DNA of 64,000 bases from Terriglobia bacterium. Lineage in GTDB: Bacteria > Acidobacteriota > Terriglobia > Terriglobales > Acidobacteriaceae. The stretch is taken from the NCBI GenBank assembly GCA_021324365.1, contig JAJPJE010000067.1:1-64000 (forward strand), in the 5' to 3' direction. Every line of letters starts with the position of its first letter. Position 1 is the first letter of the stretch. This document shows positions 36,330 to 45,498 of the stretch, piece by piece. Below the pieces are notes generated by a model. It did not search any database, had not been told where the DNA came from, and was given only the letters and a program-made list of their open reading frames with translations. The position numbers were made by a program, and so were the translations under genes.

Positions 36330-36758
36330 CTAAGCGGCGGCCGAGTTCTCTGGCTCGGAGTAGATTTCCTTTTCGGCTCGCTTCAGCAGGATGGGGCTCA
36401 CGACCGGAAGGTTCTTCATGGTGCCGGGTAAGAAACGCTGGAAGCTCTTTACTGCGTCTCCGGAGCTCTCGTAAATTTCGAACAGACGGTCAGTACGCGT
36501 GAGTTCAAGGATTACCGCCGCCTGCGGCGACAGCTTCGCTAATTTCAATTCGCCATCGCGCTTCATGACCTCCGCCATGCAGCGCAGAAGCATATCGACA
36601 CCGGCCGCATCCATCTGCCGGATTTGTGAACAATCAAACACCAACTGCGGCCGATCCGTGTTCAGAAAGGGCTGCACCTCGTGAAGAAACATGCGGGCTT
36701 GCCGCTGATTCAACCGATCTGGCATGCGCTTCACGATGACAGGCTTACTCGTTTCCAT
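36330..36758 (-). CDS. STAS-domain protein lacking the phosphorylatable serine
   Basis: A 142-residue protein with one STAS domain, as in SpoIIAA-type anti-sigma-factor antagonists (LVFDCSQIRQMDAAGVDMLLRCM at about residues 39-61). In SpoIIAA the loop reads D-S-S-G and the second serine is phosphorylated; here it is D-A-A-G, so the switch serine is missing. It may therefore be a constitutive partner or scaffold rather than a phospho-switch. A strong GAGGAG site precedes the ATG, which lies inside the end of the nucleotidyltransferase-like gene (14-base overlap). Confidence 0.85.
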   Translation of the reverse strand: METSKPVIVKRMPDRLNQRQARMFLHEVQPFLNTDRPQLVFDCSQIRQMDAAGVDMLLRCMAEVMKRDGELKLAKLSPQAAVILELTRTDRLFEIYESSGDAVKSFQRFLPGTMKNLPVVSPILLKRAEKEIYSEPENSAAA

Positions 36759-37926
36759 ATCTCCTCGCGGCTACTAGATTTGCCGGGAACTCGCCGGCGT
36801 CCACCGAGGGCACCGGATTTGTGATGCTCGCCGGAGCAGTAAGCGCGGAACAGGGTTCCTGAACTGCTAGCGGCAGTGCCGGCGCATATTCGCGATGGGA
36901 CAGCGCGAACACACCCCGGAAGATTTGAGCGGGTAAAAAGCTGACCAGCGATGCTGCATTCGCGAGCACTCGAATGGGCGCTTTGCTCGAGGCCATACCA
37001 ATCAGCTTCGAATCCGAGATTTCCACCTCGGTATTCCGTGGGAAATTCCACAAGCGTTGAAAGCCAACCACCGAGTGAGTAACATCAAGTCCGGCCCCCA
37101 GGTAGCTGTAGGGCAACACGGTCACGTCTTCCACCACCGTTCCGCAGTCAACCACGGCATGATGTTCGAGAACCGTGCAGCGCGTGATCACGGCGGATGC
37201 TCGCACTCGTACCTTCGCTCCGATGTACGCCGGGCTGAGAACTCGTGCGCGCTTGTGAATGCGAGCGCCTCGTCCGACCCAGACACCGGGCTTCGCCTCC
37301 GTACCGATCGGCTCGATTTCCGTCAACTGCTGCAGAGAATCAACAGCAAGCTGCCGCAGATCGCGACTGTCGCACAACCGATTGCAGTAGCCATCGAAGA
37401 AATATCGCGTATTCGATCCGCGGAACTTCCGCAGCTGATGGCGTAGCGCGAACGCTGCATCATTGCGTCGCGATGCCGCCACCATGCAGATGTCCATAGC
37501 GTTCCCGTCACCATCTGCCATCGTCGTGACATGGCACTGTCGGTCGACATGGAACTGGAGGAAATCGTCGAAATCGAATTCGGTGTAGCATCCGATGCGC
37601 CATACCAGAACCGCGTCCGCGCCCGATTGCGAGAATTCGGTGAACACGTGTTCGGCCGATCGCCACACACCATCTGCCGAAGATTGGACCCACTGCACGG
37701 GGCAACTCTGGCCGGGCATTGCAGTTGGCCAGGAGTTGACAGCCGAATCGCTGATCACTGAGATACACTCCACTCCGCTCTTCGCCAGGCGGTCGGCGAT
37801 CCGGTACACAACCGGTCGTCCGAGTACATCGGCAAACGCGAGCGGCATTCCGCTCACCATTTCCGCGCCAGAGCCCTGCCTGTCTTCGGCGGGTGGTGCG
37901 ACTATCAGAATTGCTTTTACATCCAC
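36745..37926 (-). CDS. Degenerate sugar nucleotidyltransferase fused to a left-handed beta-helix
   Basis: A 393-residue protein from the GTG at 37926, chosen for its GAGG site 8 bases upstream; the frame also allows a start at 37980. The first ~230 residues resemble an NDP-sugar pyrophosphorylase fold (KAILIVAPP, LGRPVVYRIADRLAKSGVECISVISDS). The G-x-G-T-R nucleotide loop is lost, reading PPAEDRQGSG, so activity is doubtful. Residues about 225-310 form hexapeptide-type beta-helix turns (VWVGRGARIHKRARVLSPAYIG, TVVEDVTVLP). The C-terminal ~90 residues are low in predicted order. It lies between a glycosyltransferase and a STAS protein. Confidence 0.75.
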   Translation of the reverse strand: MDVKAILIVAPPAEDRQGSGAEMVSGMPLAFADVLGRPVVYRIADRLAKSGVECISVISDSAVNSWPTAMPGQSCPVQWVQSSADGVWRSAEHVFTEFSQSGADAVLVWRIGCYTEFDFDDFLQFHVDRQCHVTTMADGDGNAMDICMVAASRRNDAAFALRHQLRKFRGSNTRYFFDGYCNRLCDSRDLRQLAVDSLQQLTEIEPIGTEAKPGVWVGRGARIHKRARVLSPAYIGAKVRVRASAVITRCTVLEHHAVVDCGTVVEDVTVLPYSYLGAGLDVTHSVVGFQRLWNFPRNTEVEISDSKLIGMASSKAPIRVLANAASLVSFLPAQIFRGVFALSHREYAPALPLAVQEPCSALTAPASITNPVPSVDAGEFPANLVAARRYGNE

Positions 37927-39167
37927 GGCGACCACCTCGGTGCGGCTGCGCGAAAAATCGCGGATCGGGATGGAATCCATGCCGGCAATCGCCGAAAACG
38001 CGATATGGGTTCCAGTGCCTTGGCTCGCTGGTGAACATCAAACGAGCGCAGATATCTCCGGATAATTTGTGGCATTGTCATGCGCAACGCTGCATAGAAA
38101 TTTGCCTCTGCCATTTCATGCTGCCGCTCGGGTGATTGGACAAGTTCAATGATTTTCTCTGCCAAATGTTCCGGCTTTCCCCTGCGGTAAAACTCGATTG
38201 CCAGTCCCTCGTCATTTGCCATGTCGCGGAAATCATCGATATCCGCACAGATGATTGGCACCCCATACTGGCACGCCAGGTGTGCAACTCCACTGCTCCC
38301 AGTCGCGGATGAATAGGGCATCACCAACACAGTCGCACTTGCGAAAAGCTGTTGCAGCTCCTCCTCGGGGACATAGCCCGTGAATTCCACACGGTCGTTG
38401 TCTCCGACTTGTGCTGCTATTGATTCGACGTATCCCGGAGTCGTGGGGTGGTTCTCTCCGCCTATTACCAGCTTCACATTTGGGAGCTGGGCAGAAAAGA
38501 TGCGGAAAGCGTCGATCAGTTGCTCCAGTCGCTTGTAGGTTCCCCATTTCCCGAATGCCAGGATTCGGTGCACTGGGTTTCCACGCAGCTCGAAGTTGGG
38601 ATACTCGGGCCGTGCGGAAAGAATGCCATGGGAACGAAAATGCACATTCTCTCCCCGATACTTTTCCATCAGCGTGCGCCGATACGCCGGCAATAACACA
38701 GAAACGGAATTCGCAGCCAGCAGCATCCTGGTCGCGATGGAACCGGCAGCACGATAGATCCTTTGTGCCCTCACGCCTGCGTGCGACAAATCGATGTTAT
38801 CCATCAAGTGATGCAGCGTAACGTGCGTATAAACGCCCGTCATCCGTGTCAGTGCCGGAGTGGCCAATCCGTTAAAAGCTGGCAACGGATCTTTGCCGAA
38901 GGTGGAAAACAGCAGGTTGAACCAGACCACATCTGGTTTGATGTCGCGCACAGCTTTCAACAACCTTGGAGCATTCCAGAGATCGTTAAACCGCCAGCAA
39001 CGCTGCACATCAAATTCCGGCAACTCTGCCGTCTCCGGTGCGATTTCGTCCGCCAGCACGGTGACACTCAGGAGAGAGTCGGCCTGCAGTTCCCGTGCAA
39101 TGTGATACCCGTATTCGTTCAGCCCCCGCCGGCTCGGCGGAAACGCAGTTACCAAACAGATCTTCAT
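37917..39167 (-). CDS. GT4-family glycosyltransferase
   Basis: A 416-residue cytosolic glycosyltransferase of GT-B fold. N-terminal MKICLVTAFPPSRRGLNEYGYHIARELQ is typical of GT4 enzymes. The C-terminal Rossmann half has HRILAFGKWGTYKRLEQLIDAF, VEFTGYVPEEELQQLFASATVLVMPYSSATGSSGVAHLACQYGVPIICADIDDF, the usual donor-binding region, in which the EX7E-type motif is diverged. It probably adds sugars to the polymer or its lipid-linked precursor. It lies 14 bases after the giant TPR-barrel gene and overlaps the nucleotidyltransferase-like gene by about 10 bases. Confidence 0.9.
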   Translation of the reverse strand: MKICLVTAFPPSRRGLNEYGYHIARELQADSLLSVTVLADEIAPETAELPEFDVQRCWRFNDLWNAPRLLKAVRDIKPDVVWFNLLFSTFGKDPLPAFNGLATPALTRMTGVYTHVTLHHLMDNIDLSHAGVRAQRIYRAAGSIATRMLLAANSVSVLLPAYRRTLMEKYRGENVHFRSHGILSARPEYPNFELRGNPVHRILAFGKWGTYKRLEQLIDAFRIFSAQLPNVKLVIGGENHPTTPGYVESIAAQVGDNDRVEFTGYVPEEELQQLFASATVLVMPYSSATGSSGVAHLACQYGVPIICADIDDFRDMANDEGLAIEFYRRGKPEHLAEKIIELVQSPERQHEMAEANFYAALRMTMPQIIRRYLRSFDVHQRAKALEPISRFRRLPAWIPSRSAIFRAAAPRWSPWM

Positions 39168-39181
39168 GAGTCCCTTCTGGC

Positions 39182-42100
39182 CTAAAAAAGAGTCAGACGA
39201 AATACCGGCATGTACATAGCCTGCCTCTGGCCAGTGAAGCCGTAGAAATCTTGCAGTTGAAATCCCGCGGATATTCGCAGCGGATAATCAACCGGAATCG
39301 GACCGGTGCCATCGTCAATCGATCGGCGAATGGGCTTTAGGTAAGAGATGAGAAATCCGCTCTGGACGTTGTCATAGATTCCGTAACCCATCCCTTTTCC
39401 CCAGGCCGTGTTGAAGTTCACCTCCCAATTCTTGTTGGCGCGGAAATCAACCTGGCCCGCTGGCCGAAATGCCTGTGCGATCGCATATTCCGAGTCTTGC
39501 ACGCGCCACGACCTCAGGTATTCTCCTAATGCCGAAACCGTGAGTCGCGTTCCGAACTTTCTCTGGATGCCGCCATACGTCGACGTTGTGAAGAATTCGC
39601 GGATAAGCGGGTTGAACAGCAGATCGCGTGTCGAATATCCGGTCACGAACGAGGTTTTTCCCCACGGTCGCCCGACGGTGAACTGGATGTTCGCGCCAAG
39701 ATCGCGTGAACGGAGATTCTCGAGTGTGAAAGGTCCAGTCTCGCGGTACGCACTACCTTGGATCGAGATCCAGTTCCAGAAGGAACTCGAACTCATATAG
39801 ACGAACTGCCGAAACAAGTTCTGGTTGATCAGAACTGGGGAATCCTTATCCCGTCGGAGCGTGTACTGCAATCCCGCATTGAAGACCAGGCTGTTCTTTC
39901 CAAACCGCAAAACCGGATTCAAGGCGCCGTTAAACGACGTGTCGAACGTGTTGTTGTTGACGATGATCAGCTGGCTGGGCAGCGATAATTGTCCGTAAAA
40001 GTTACGTTCTTGCACATAGCCTGTGATAGCTGGCAGGCCGTTCACATGTGCTTTGAAGCCGCTTGTCAGCTGCGTTTGATACTGCGGGCGCGGCGGTGGC
40101 AGTGCGCCATTGGGTCCAGCTCCAAATAGACGTGCATCAAGCGTATAGATTGTCGGATCGAGGAATATGGGCGCTCCCGCGACATCTTCGGAAATATTGA
40201 ACTTATTCCAGACCGGCAGACCTTCCGAGCCTGCGAGCTGCTGCTCATTGAATTCAACGCTGTCATCATTTCCGCCGTCGAGCTGGCTAGCTTCTGCAAA
40301 GGCAGTGAGCGCATGCACGTCATCGTGCCGCTGCCGATAGACGCCAGCCATCGCCAGCTTGTAGTCATAGTTTTCATCCAGGTCGGATGGGTTCCCCAAC
40401 CGCGCCAGTTCCGTCTGAGCCTGGGCAGTTTCGCCTTGCGCCAGGTAGGCATTCGCGAGTCCTACGGCGACTACTTCATCCGCGGCTCCCTCCTTGCCCG
40501 CCCGTTGGAACATGCGTTCCGCAAGATCGAAGTCGTGCATGGAAAGGAAAATGTTTCCGGCCTCGATCAGATTGTCGGGAGTCACTGGGTTGGCCTCGCC
40601 AATCCTGGCTTCGGCAAATGCCAGGCTGATCTGCTCGCGAGCGTCATCCCACTTTCCTTGCTTTGCCATGACGCGAGCAAAGGCAAGTCGCACGCTGACA
40701 CGATCTGCATCGGGAGCATCGAGCGCTTCACTGAAGCGCTGCATCGCGGCATCTTTCTCGCCAAGCGTGAGCAGCGCATTCCCCGTAGCCAGCAGCACGG
40801 CAGCCTGGTCGCCGCCTTCTTTCTCCGCCAACTGCACGTATTGCAGCGTTTGACCGTGATCCTTCAGCTCTGCACTGGCTTGCGCCATTTGTGCATAAAT
40901 GAGCGGATCGTCGGGCTGCAATGCCAATGCATCTTTCAGCGTCTCGATTGCCTGGTTGTAATGACGCATGTAATAAAGCGTGTCCGCCAGGGCGAGCTGC
41001 AGCCGTACATCCTGCGGAGAATATTTCAGTGCCGCTTGATACTCTTTCTCTGCCTTCTGTAACAATCGCTCCTGCCGGTAAGCAGTCGCGCGCACCAGAT
41101 GCGTTGCTCCAGACTCGCCAATCAGCTTTTCTGCGGTGTCCACCTGGTCAAGTGCCGCTTTTGCTTTTCTGAGCTGCAGATCCGAGAATGCGAGGCCGAG
41201 ATGGGCGACTCCGTCTTTTGGACTCAATTTCAGTGCGGTTTGAAAGTCTTCTTGAGCTGCCTCCGGATTCTGCAGATCGTTCAACACATACCCACGGTTG
41301 ATGTAGGATTCCGCGAGTTTCGGATTCTTTTCGATTGCACGGGTGTAGTCGTCCACGGCCTGGCTGAGCAGTTGCGTTTGCTTGTGCACGTGTCCGGCAA
41401 GCAATGGGAAGTTCGGTTCTTTGGGCAGAATCTTTTCGTACTTAGTCACCAGAGCCAGCGTCTCGTCGTATCGCCCCAGGTTGTAATAGTCGTAGGCGAG
41501 ATAGACTGACGCGTTGCGATCTTCAGGGAGTTTTTGCAGGGCCCGGCGCGCAAGCTGCGCCGATTCGCGGTACTTCCCTTCGTGGAACAGATACCGTGCG
41601 TCTTCACGCTCAACCCGCGGATCTTCCATCATCTCCTTGGTGATGTACCCTGCCCATTTTCCAGCGAGCGGAATCTCGTGCTCTTCAATCGCCGCATTCA
41701 TCGCATTCGCAATAACCGTTGCATTGGCGGGCGCCACAGAACGGGCTTTCTCGTAGTTCGCTTCCGCATCTTTGTACTGACCTGCAGCAGCGTAAAGATC
41801 GCCCAGTGCAAGATAAGGCACGTAGTCGTTGGGATACGCGTCCGCAAGTTTCTGGAAGTAACTCGCAGCTGTCTTTACGTTTCCATCTTCGCGGTAGAGG
41901 TAACCCAGCCCTTCGAGGGCGTAGCGATTCTTCGGATCGCGATTCAGCACCGAGGCATAGAGCTTCCGCGCTTCATCCTTCCGCTTCAGCTTCCATAGAA
42001 GATTTGCGTATTGCAGAGAAATATTGGTGTTTTCTGGATCGAGATTTAACGCTTCTTTCAGGTCCGCTTCGGCACCGGTGTAGTCCTCGCCTGCTGTCTT

Positions 42101-43369
42101 GATTCCAGCACGAACGCGTAAAAATTCGGCGCGTTCCGGGCCTTGCAGGTTCAGCGACTGCATCTGCTGTTCCGCGTCGGCCACCACGCGCTTCGCGTCC
42201 GCGATGTCTCCCTCTTCACGGTAGAGCTCAGCCAGGTTCAAACGAAGCTGGATCGGAAAAAGCACTCCTTCTGGAACACCTTCTGCGGGAAGCCGGCTGA
42301 TTGCGATCTTGTATTCGGAAATGGCGTCAGCATCCCGGTTCTCGCTCTTGGCCAGCGCAGCCTTGATCGCATGCAAGCGATAATTATTTGGATCAATAGC
42401 TTCCGCCCGCGACAGGAACTGGCGAGTTTTCTCGGAATCAGCGGCAACCAGTTCCGCTTGTGCCGCGCTTAGTTGCAGCCCGATTTGCCGCGGTCCCATG
42501 TCCGCAGCTTTCGCGTAGGTTGCGGCCGCTTCCTTCTTATCTCCGTCCAACGCATAGCTGTAGCCAAGGTCGCCGAGGATTTCAGGCGTCGGCCGCGGAA
42601 TTTCCTTGAGAATTGCAATCGCGTTTTTGTAGTCGTGTACCTCGCGGTAATAGTTGGCGATCGCGCGGTAGATGTCCGGGTCGTTGGGAGATCTGCGTTT
42701 TGCTGCTTCCAATAGCTGGTGGGCTTTATCAGGCTGCCTCAGGCGTATGTAGGCTGTGGCCATCAGCAATTCCGCGTGCGCGGAAGGTTTCATTGCTTCG
42801 GCTCGCTGCAGGTAAGTTAGACCCTGCTGCACATCACCCGTTTGCATGTACAGCTCGCCTGCCATCAGCAATTCATTCTGGCGTTTTGGATTGGCCGCAA
42901 TCACCTGTAGCAGGAGACGCTTCGCCTGATCGGTCTGGCCCATCCGGGCGTAGGTTTGCGCCATCCCGGAGAGTCCGTCTACCGACGACGGACGAATCGC
43001 AAGACCTTTCTTATAGGCGTCAAGAGATGTGGTGTAGCGACCCGAAAGCCGGGATGCGTATCCTAGAAGAAACCACAATTGCGCATCCTGTGGCGCGGCA
43101 TGCACCGCGCGCTCGGCGTACTCGGACGCACTTGCGTAATCTCCCTTCGCCAGCGCAGTATCCGCAGCGCGGGCAAGACGACCGACTTCGATGCTGCTTC
43201 CCCACCCAATCTCGCTGGATGAGGAACTACCCTTCTTCCCTGGCGCAGAAGAGGACTTCTGGGGAGCAGAATTCTGATCCTGGCCACCGACTTCAAACGT
43301 CTGGCTGTGCGCCGTGATCGCGCCCGTCAATAAGGAACAGAACGTTACGATTGCGAGAAAACTTTTCAC
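39182..43369 (-). CDS. Giant TPR protein with C-terminal outer-membrane beta-barrel
   Basis: A 1,395-residue exported protein: signal peptide at residues 1-23 (cleavage near AHSQT), a short serine-rich linker, then about 25 TPR repeats over residues 60-1020, and a beta-barrel from about residue 1090 ending in ...VFRLTLF with C-terminal phenylalanine. This architecture is that of the polysaccharide secretin-type exporters BcsC, PgaA and PelB, in which a periplasmic TPR scaffold guides polymer to a barrel pore. It leads an eight-gene operon with a glycosyltransferase and a flippase, which supports a role as the outer-membrane exporter of an exopolysaccharide. Confidence 0.87.
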   Translation of the reverse strand: MKSFLAIVTFCSLLTGAITAHSQTFEVGGQDQNSAPQKSSSAPGKKGSSSSSEIGWGSSIEVGRLARAADTALAKGDYASASEYAERAVHAAPQDAQLWFLLGYASRLSGRYTTSLDAYKKGLAIRPSSVDGLSGMAQTYARMGQTDQAKRLLLQVIAANPKRQNELLMAGELYMQTGDVQQGLTYLQRAEAMKPSAHAELLMATAYIRLRQPDKAHQLLEAAKRRSPNDPDIYRAIANYYREVHDYKNAIAILKEIPRPTPEILGDLGYSYALDGDKKEAAATYAKAADMGPRQIGLQLSAAQAELVAADSEKTRQFLSRAEAIDPNNYRLHAIKAALAKSENRDADAISEYKIAISRLPAEGVPEGVLFPIQLRLNLAELYREEGDIADAKRVVADAEQQMQSLNLQGPERAEFLRVRAGIKTAGEDYTGAEADLKEALNLDPENTNISLQYANLLWKLKRKDEARKLYASVLNRDPKNRYALEGLGYLYREDGNVKTAASYFQKLADAYPNDYVPYLALGDLYAAAGQYKDAEANYEKARSVAPANATVIANAMNAAIEEHEIPLAGKWAGYITKEMMEDPRVEREDARYLFHEGKYRESAQLARRALQKLPEDRNASVYLAYDYYNLGRYDETLALVTKYEKILPKEPNFPLLAGHVHKQTQLLSQAVDDYTRAIEKNPKLAESYINRGYVLNDLQNPEAAQEDFQTALKLSPKDGVAHLGLAFSDLQLRKAKAALDQVDTAEKLIGESGATHLVRATAYRQERLLQKAEKEYQAALKYSPQDVRLQLALADTLYYMRHYNQAIETLKDALALQPDDPLIYAQMAQASAELKDHGQTLQYVQLAEKEGGDQAAVLLATGNALLTLGEKDAAMQRFSEALDAPDADRVSVRLAFARVMAKQGKWDDAREQISLAFAEARIGEANPVTPDNLIEAGNIFLSMHDFDLAERMFQRAGKEGAADEVVAVGLANAYLAQGETAQAQTELARLGNPSDLDENYDYKLAMAGVYRQRHDDVHALTAFAEASQLDGGNDDSVEFNEQQLAGSEGLPVWNKFNISEDVAGAPIFLDPTIYTLDARLFGAGPNGALPPPRPQYQTQLTSGFKAHVNGLPAITGYVQERNFYGQLSLPSQLIIVNNNTFDTSFNGALNPVLRFGKNSLVFNAGLQYTLRRDKDSPVLINQNLFRQFVYMSSSSFWNWISIQGSAYRETGPFTLENLRSRDLGANIQFTVGRPWGKTSFVTGYSTRDLLFNPLIREFFTTSTYGGIQRKFGTRLTVSALGEYLRSWRVQDSEYAIAQAFRPAGQVDFRANKNWEVNFNTAWGKGMGYGIYDNVQSGFLISYLKPIRRSIDDGTGPIPVDYPLRISAGFQLQDFYGFTGQRQAMYMPVFRLTLF

Positions 43370-43749
43370 AAGACCACCGGATTTCAGAGCTGTGGCTAGT
43401 TACGTTTCGCAAGCCGTGTTCCAAGTCGCGTATCCGGCGCATACTTGCTCGATTGTGCTGATTTCAGCGGCTATTCTGGATTCTCGACCTCGCCCTGCAG
43501 AGTACGAACGTTCTCTCATTGTCCATGGTGGTTCTCACTATTTCCTCGCGAGTTACATCGGGTTACCTATTCTCCCCAGAAGCTCACCTGTATAAATTGC
43601 ATTGCTTCAGTGACAGGTACGCTGAAGGCATTTCTAGGCGAGGCAATCAGGCGGGAGTTTTCGTTACGAAATATCGGAAAACCAGAAAACCCGAGCAGCA
43701 GGATGGGGAATCCTATTTGCACCGGAACGATGCTCACGGAGGCATATCG
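43370..43749. other. Divergent intergenic region of the polysaccharide-like locus
   Basis: This 380-base stretch separates the minus-strand TPR-barrel operon from the plus-strand membrane operon. Near the plus side, a TATAAA box at 43591-43596 sits between inverted ACCTGT (43586-43591) and ACAGGT (43613-43618). A second inverted pair, CTTCAG/CTGAAG, lies at 43605-43610 and 43622-43627. It probably holds both promoters. An open frame running through it from 43519 is not thought to be coding: the GTG at 43750 has a far better ribosome site. Confidence 0.5.
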
Positions 43750-45498
43750 GTGATTGCTGTTGCTCCAGGCAGCCCTAATCGCACTTTATCTGTAACTTTC
43801 ATTCTGCTGATTGCGCTCGCCGTCCATGGACCACTGCTTCTTATGCAGCTCCCTGCCGGCTCTTATGACGCTTACGTACACATGTTCTTTGCGTCACATT
43901 ATGCGCATCATTGGTTCAACCCTTGGAACCCAAAGTGGTTTGCCGGTTTCTCACAGACTACCTACCCGCCACTCGCGCACCAGTTGATCGCGCTCTCGTC
44001 CTACATCATGGGACTATCGCTCGGTTACATGTTTGTGCAATTGATTGCGGTGCTGTTGCTCGCCGTCGGAATCTACCGCTACGCGCGGCTTTGGGTAGAT
44101 GAAACTGCGGCAAGCTACGCCGCCCTTGGGAGCGTATTTCTCGGCTCCCTTGCCATGCTCGTCTACCAATCGGGCCAGTTGAATACGACCCTCGGCGCGG
44201 CGATCACGATCAATGGTATCCCGTATTTTTATCGCTGGCTTCGCGAAGCTCGCTTCGGCGATCTGCTGAAATCCTTCTTGATCACCGTCTCCGCAGCTGC
44301 TGTCCACCATCTGACGCTGGTTACGATCGTCTTGTTTTCGTTCCCGGTCATCTGGCTTGCGCTCGTAGATCGCAACAACGAAGCTGAAGGCGGCGAGGCC
44401 TCCACTGTCGGCATTCTCGTGCGCGCCATCGTATTTGGAATTATTTCCATTGCCGGCATCGCTGCCGTTCTGCTGCCGTTCTGGATTTCCTTCTTCAACA
44501 ATCCGGTCACGCAGGCGCCGATCCCACATCCCAGCCGCACGAATTACTTACTGAATCTGCATAACGGTCTCAATTTCTGGATTATTCCCTACGGTGCTCT
44601 GATTCTCGCCATCCCATTCATCTTCTTGCGTGGAACGCGAGAGCGCCGTCTGCAACCATTGTTTCTCGGATGGTGGATCACTACCCTCATCGGATTGGGT
44701 GGCACTACTCCCGTTCCGCATTGGCTCTTCGGACGCTTCTATTACGTCTTTACCTACGAGCGGTTTACGTTCCTCGCTACTTGCATGGCCTTGCCGTTTG
44801 CCGGATTGCTGGCGCAGCGCCTGATTGCGCGCTTCAACACGAAAGCCGTCGTTGCCCTCTGGATCGCAGCGGCTGCGACCTTCGCCATGGGCGTTGCCTG
44901 GCTGACGTTCAGCCCCATCGCCGTCACGCCTTTCGACACCAATCCAATCGCCTCGTTCTTGAATCGCGACGATCACTCCAAGTTCCGTTATCTCACACTC
45001 GGCTTCGGCAGTCTCTTCGACAAAGTCTCGATCGACACCAGCGCCGATAGCGTGGACGGCGATTACAACACCGCGCGTCTGCTGCCCGAAATGACCGCTT
45101 ACGGTGCCGCCAAGCTCGACAGTGCAAAGTATTACGGGGTCTCCGGCATGGAGTCGCTCCGGGCCATGCTGAAGCATGCCAGCCAATACGGCCTGAAATA
45201 CATCTTCGTGCGTGATCGCTATTATGAGCCGCTGCTTGCGTTCGCTGGCTGGCGTCCTGCGGAAACCTATGACGGCGGGATCGTCACCCTCTGGGTAAAA
45301 GATGACGTTCCCCCTGCGCAGCCCATGGATTTGGGTACGAAGCCCGCAGCATGGGAAGGCCTGCTTTGGGGAACAGCTCCCATCGGCGTAGCGTTTCTTG
45401 CGCTGCTTGCGGTGCTGCTGATTCCCGAACGCCGGCCGGCCTCTGTGCCGATTGAATTTCCATCTTCTGCCGACGTCGTTCTGCGGGAGGCTAAGTAA
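43750..45498 (+). CDS. Polytopic membrane protein, GT-C/PTPS-related type
   Basis: A 582-residue protein from the GTG at 43750, preceded by GGAGG. It has about ten to eleven membrane helices. A large first periplasmic loop carries an acidic-aromatic pattern (PAGSYDAYVHMFFASHYAHHWFNPWNPKWFAG) and a soluble C-terminal region follows (about 440-540). The first loop, with aspartate and histidines, resembles the catalytic loop of GT-C glycosyltransferases and the PTPS-related membrane family (name known to me only as a Pfam-type family). It could be a polymerase or sugar transferase for the neighbouring locus. Its stop overlaps the next ATG (TAATG). Confidence 0.7.
   Translation: MIAVAPGSPNRTLSVTFILLIALAVHGPLLLMQLPAGSYDAYVHMFFASHYAHHWFNPWNPKWFAGFSQTTYPPLAHQLIALSSYIMGLSLGYMFVQLIAVLLLAVGIYRYARLWVDETAASYAALGSVFLGSLAMLVYQSGQLNTTLGAAITINGIPYFYRWLREARFGDLLKSFLITVSAAAVHHLTLVTIVLFSFPVIWLALVDRNNEAEGGEASTVGILVRAIVFGIISIAGIAAVLLPFWISFFNNPVTQAPIPHPSRTNYLLNLHNGLNFWIIPYGALILAIPFIFLRGTRERRLQPLFLGWWITTLIGLGGTTPVPHWLFGRFYYVFTYERFTFLATCMALPFAGLLAQRLIARFNTKAVVALWIAAAATFAMGVAWLTFSPIAVTPFDTNPIASFLNRDDHSKFRYLTLGFGSLFDKVSIDTSADSVDGDYNTARLLPEMTAYGAAKLDSAKYYGVSGMESLRAMLKHASQYGLKYIFVRDRYYEPLLAFAGWRPAETYDGGIVTLWVKDDVPPAQPMDLGTKPAAWEGLLWGTAPIGVAFLALLAVLLIPERRPASVPIEFPSSADVVLREAK

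Noticed and set aside
43519-43749. Upstream extension of the GT-C-like membrane protein
   Set aside because: The extra 77 residues lack a ribosome site and look like intergenic sequence. The GTG at 43750 has GGAGG at good spacing and leads straight into the first membrane helix.
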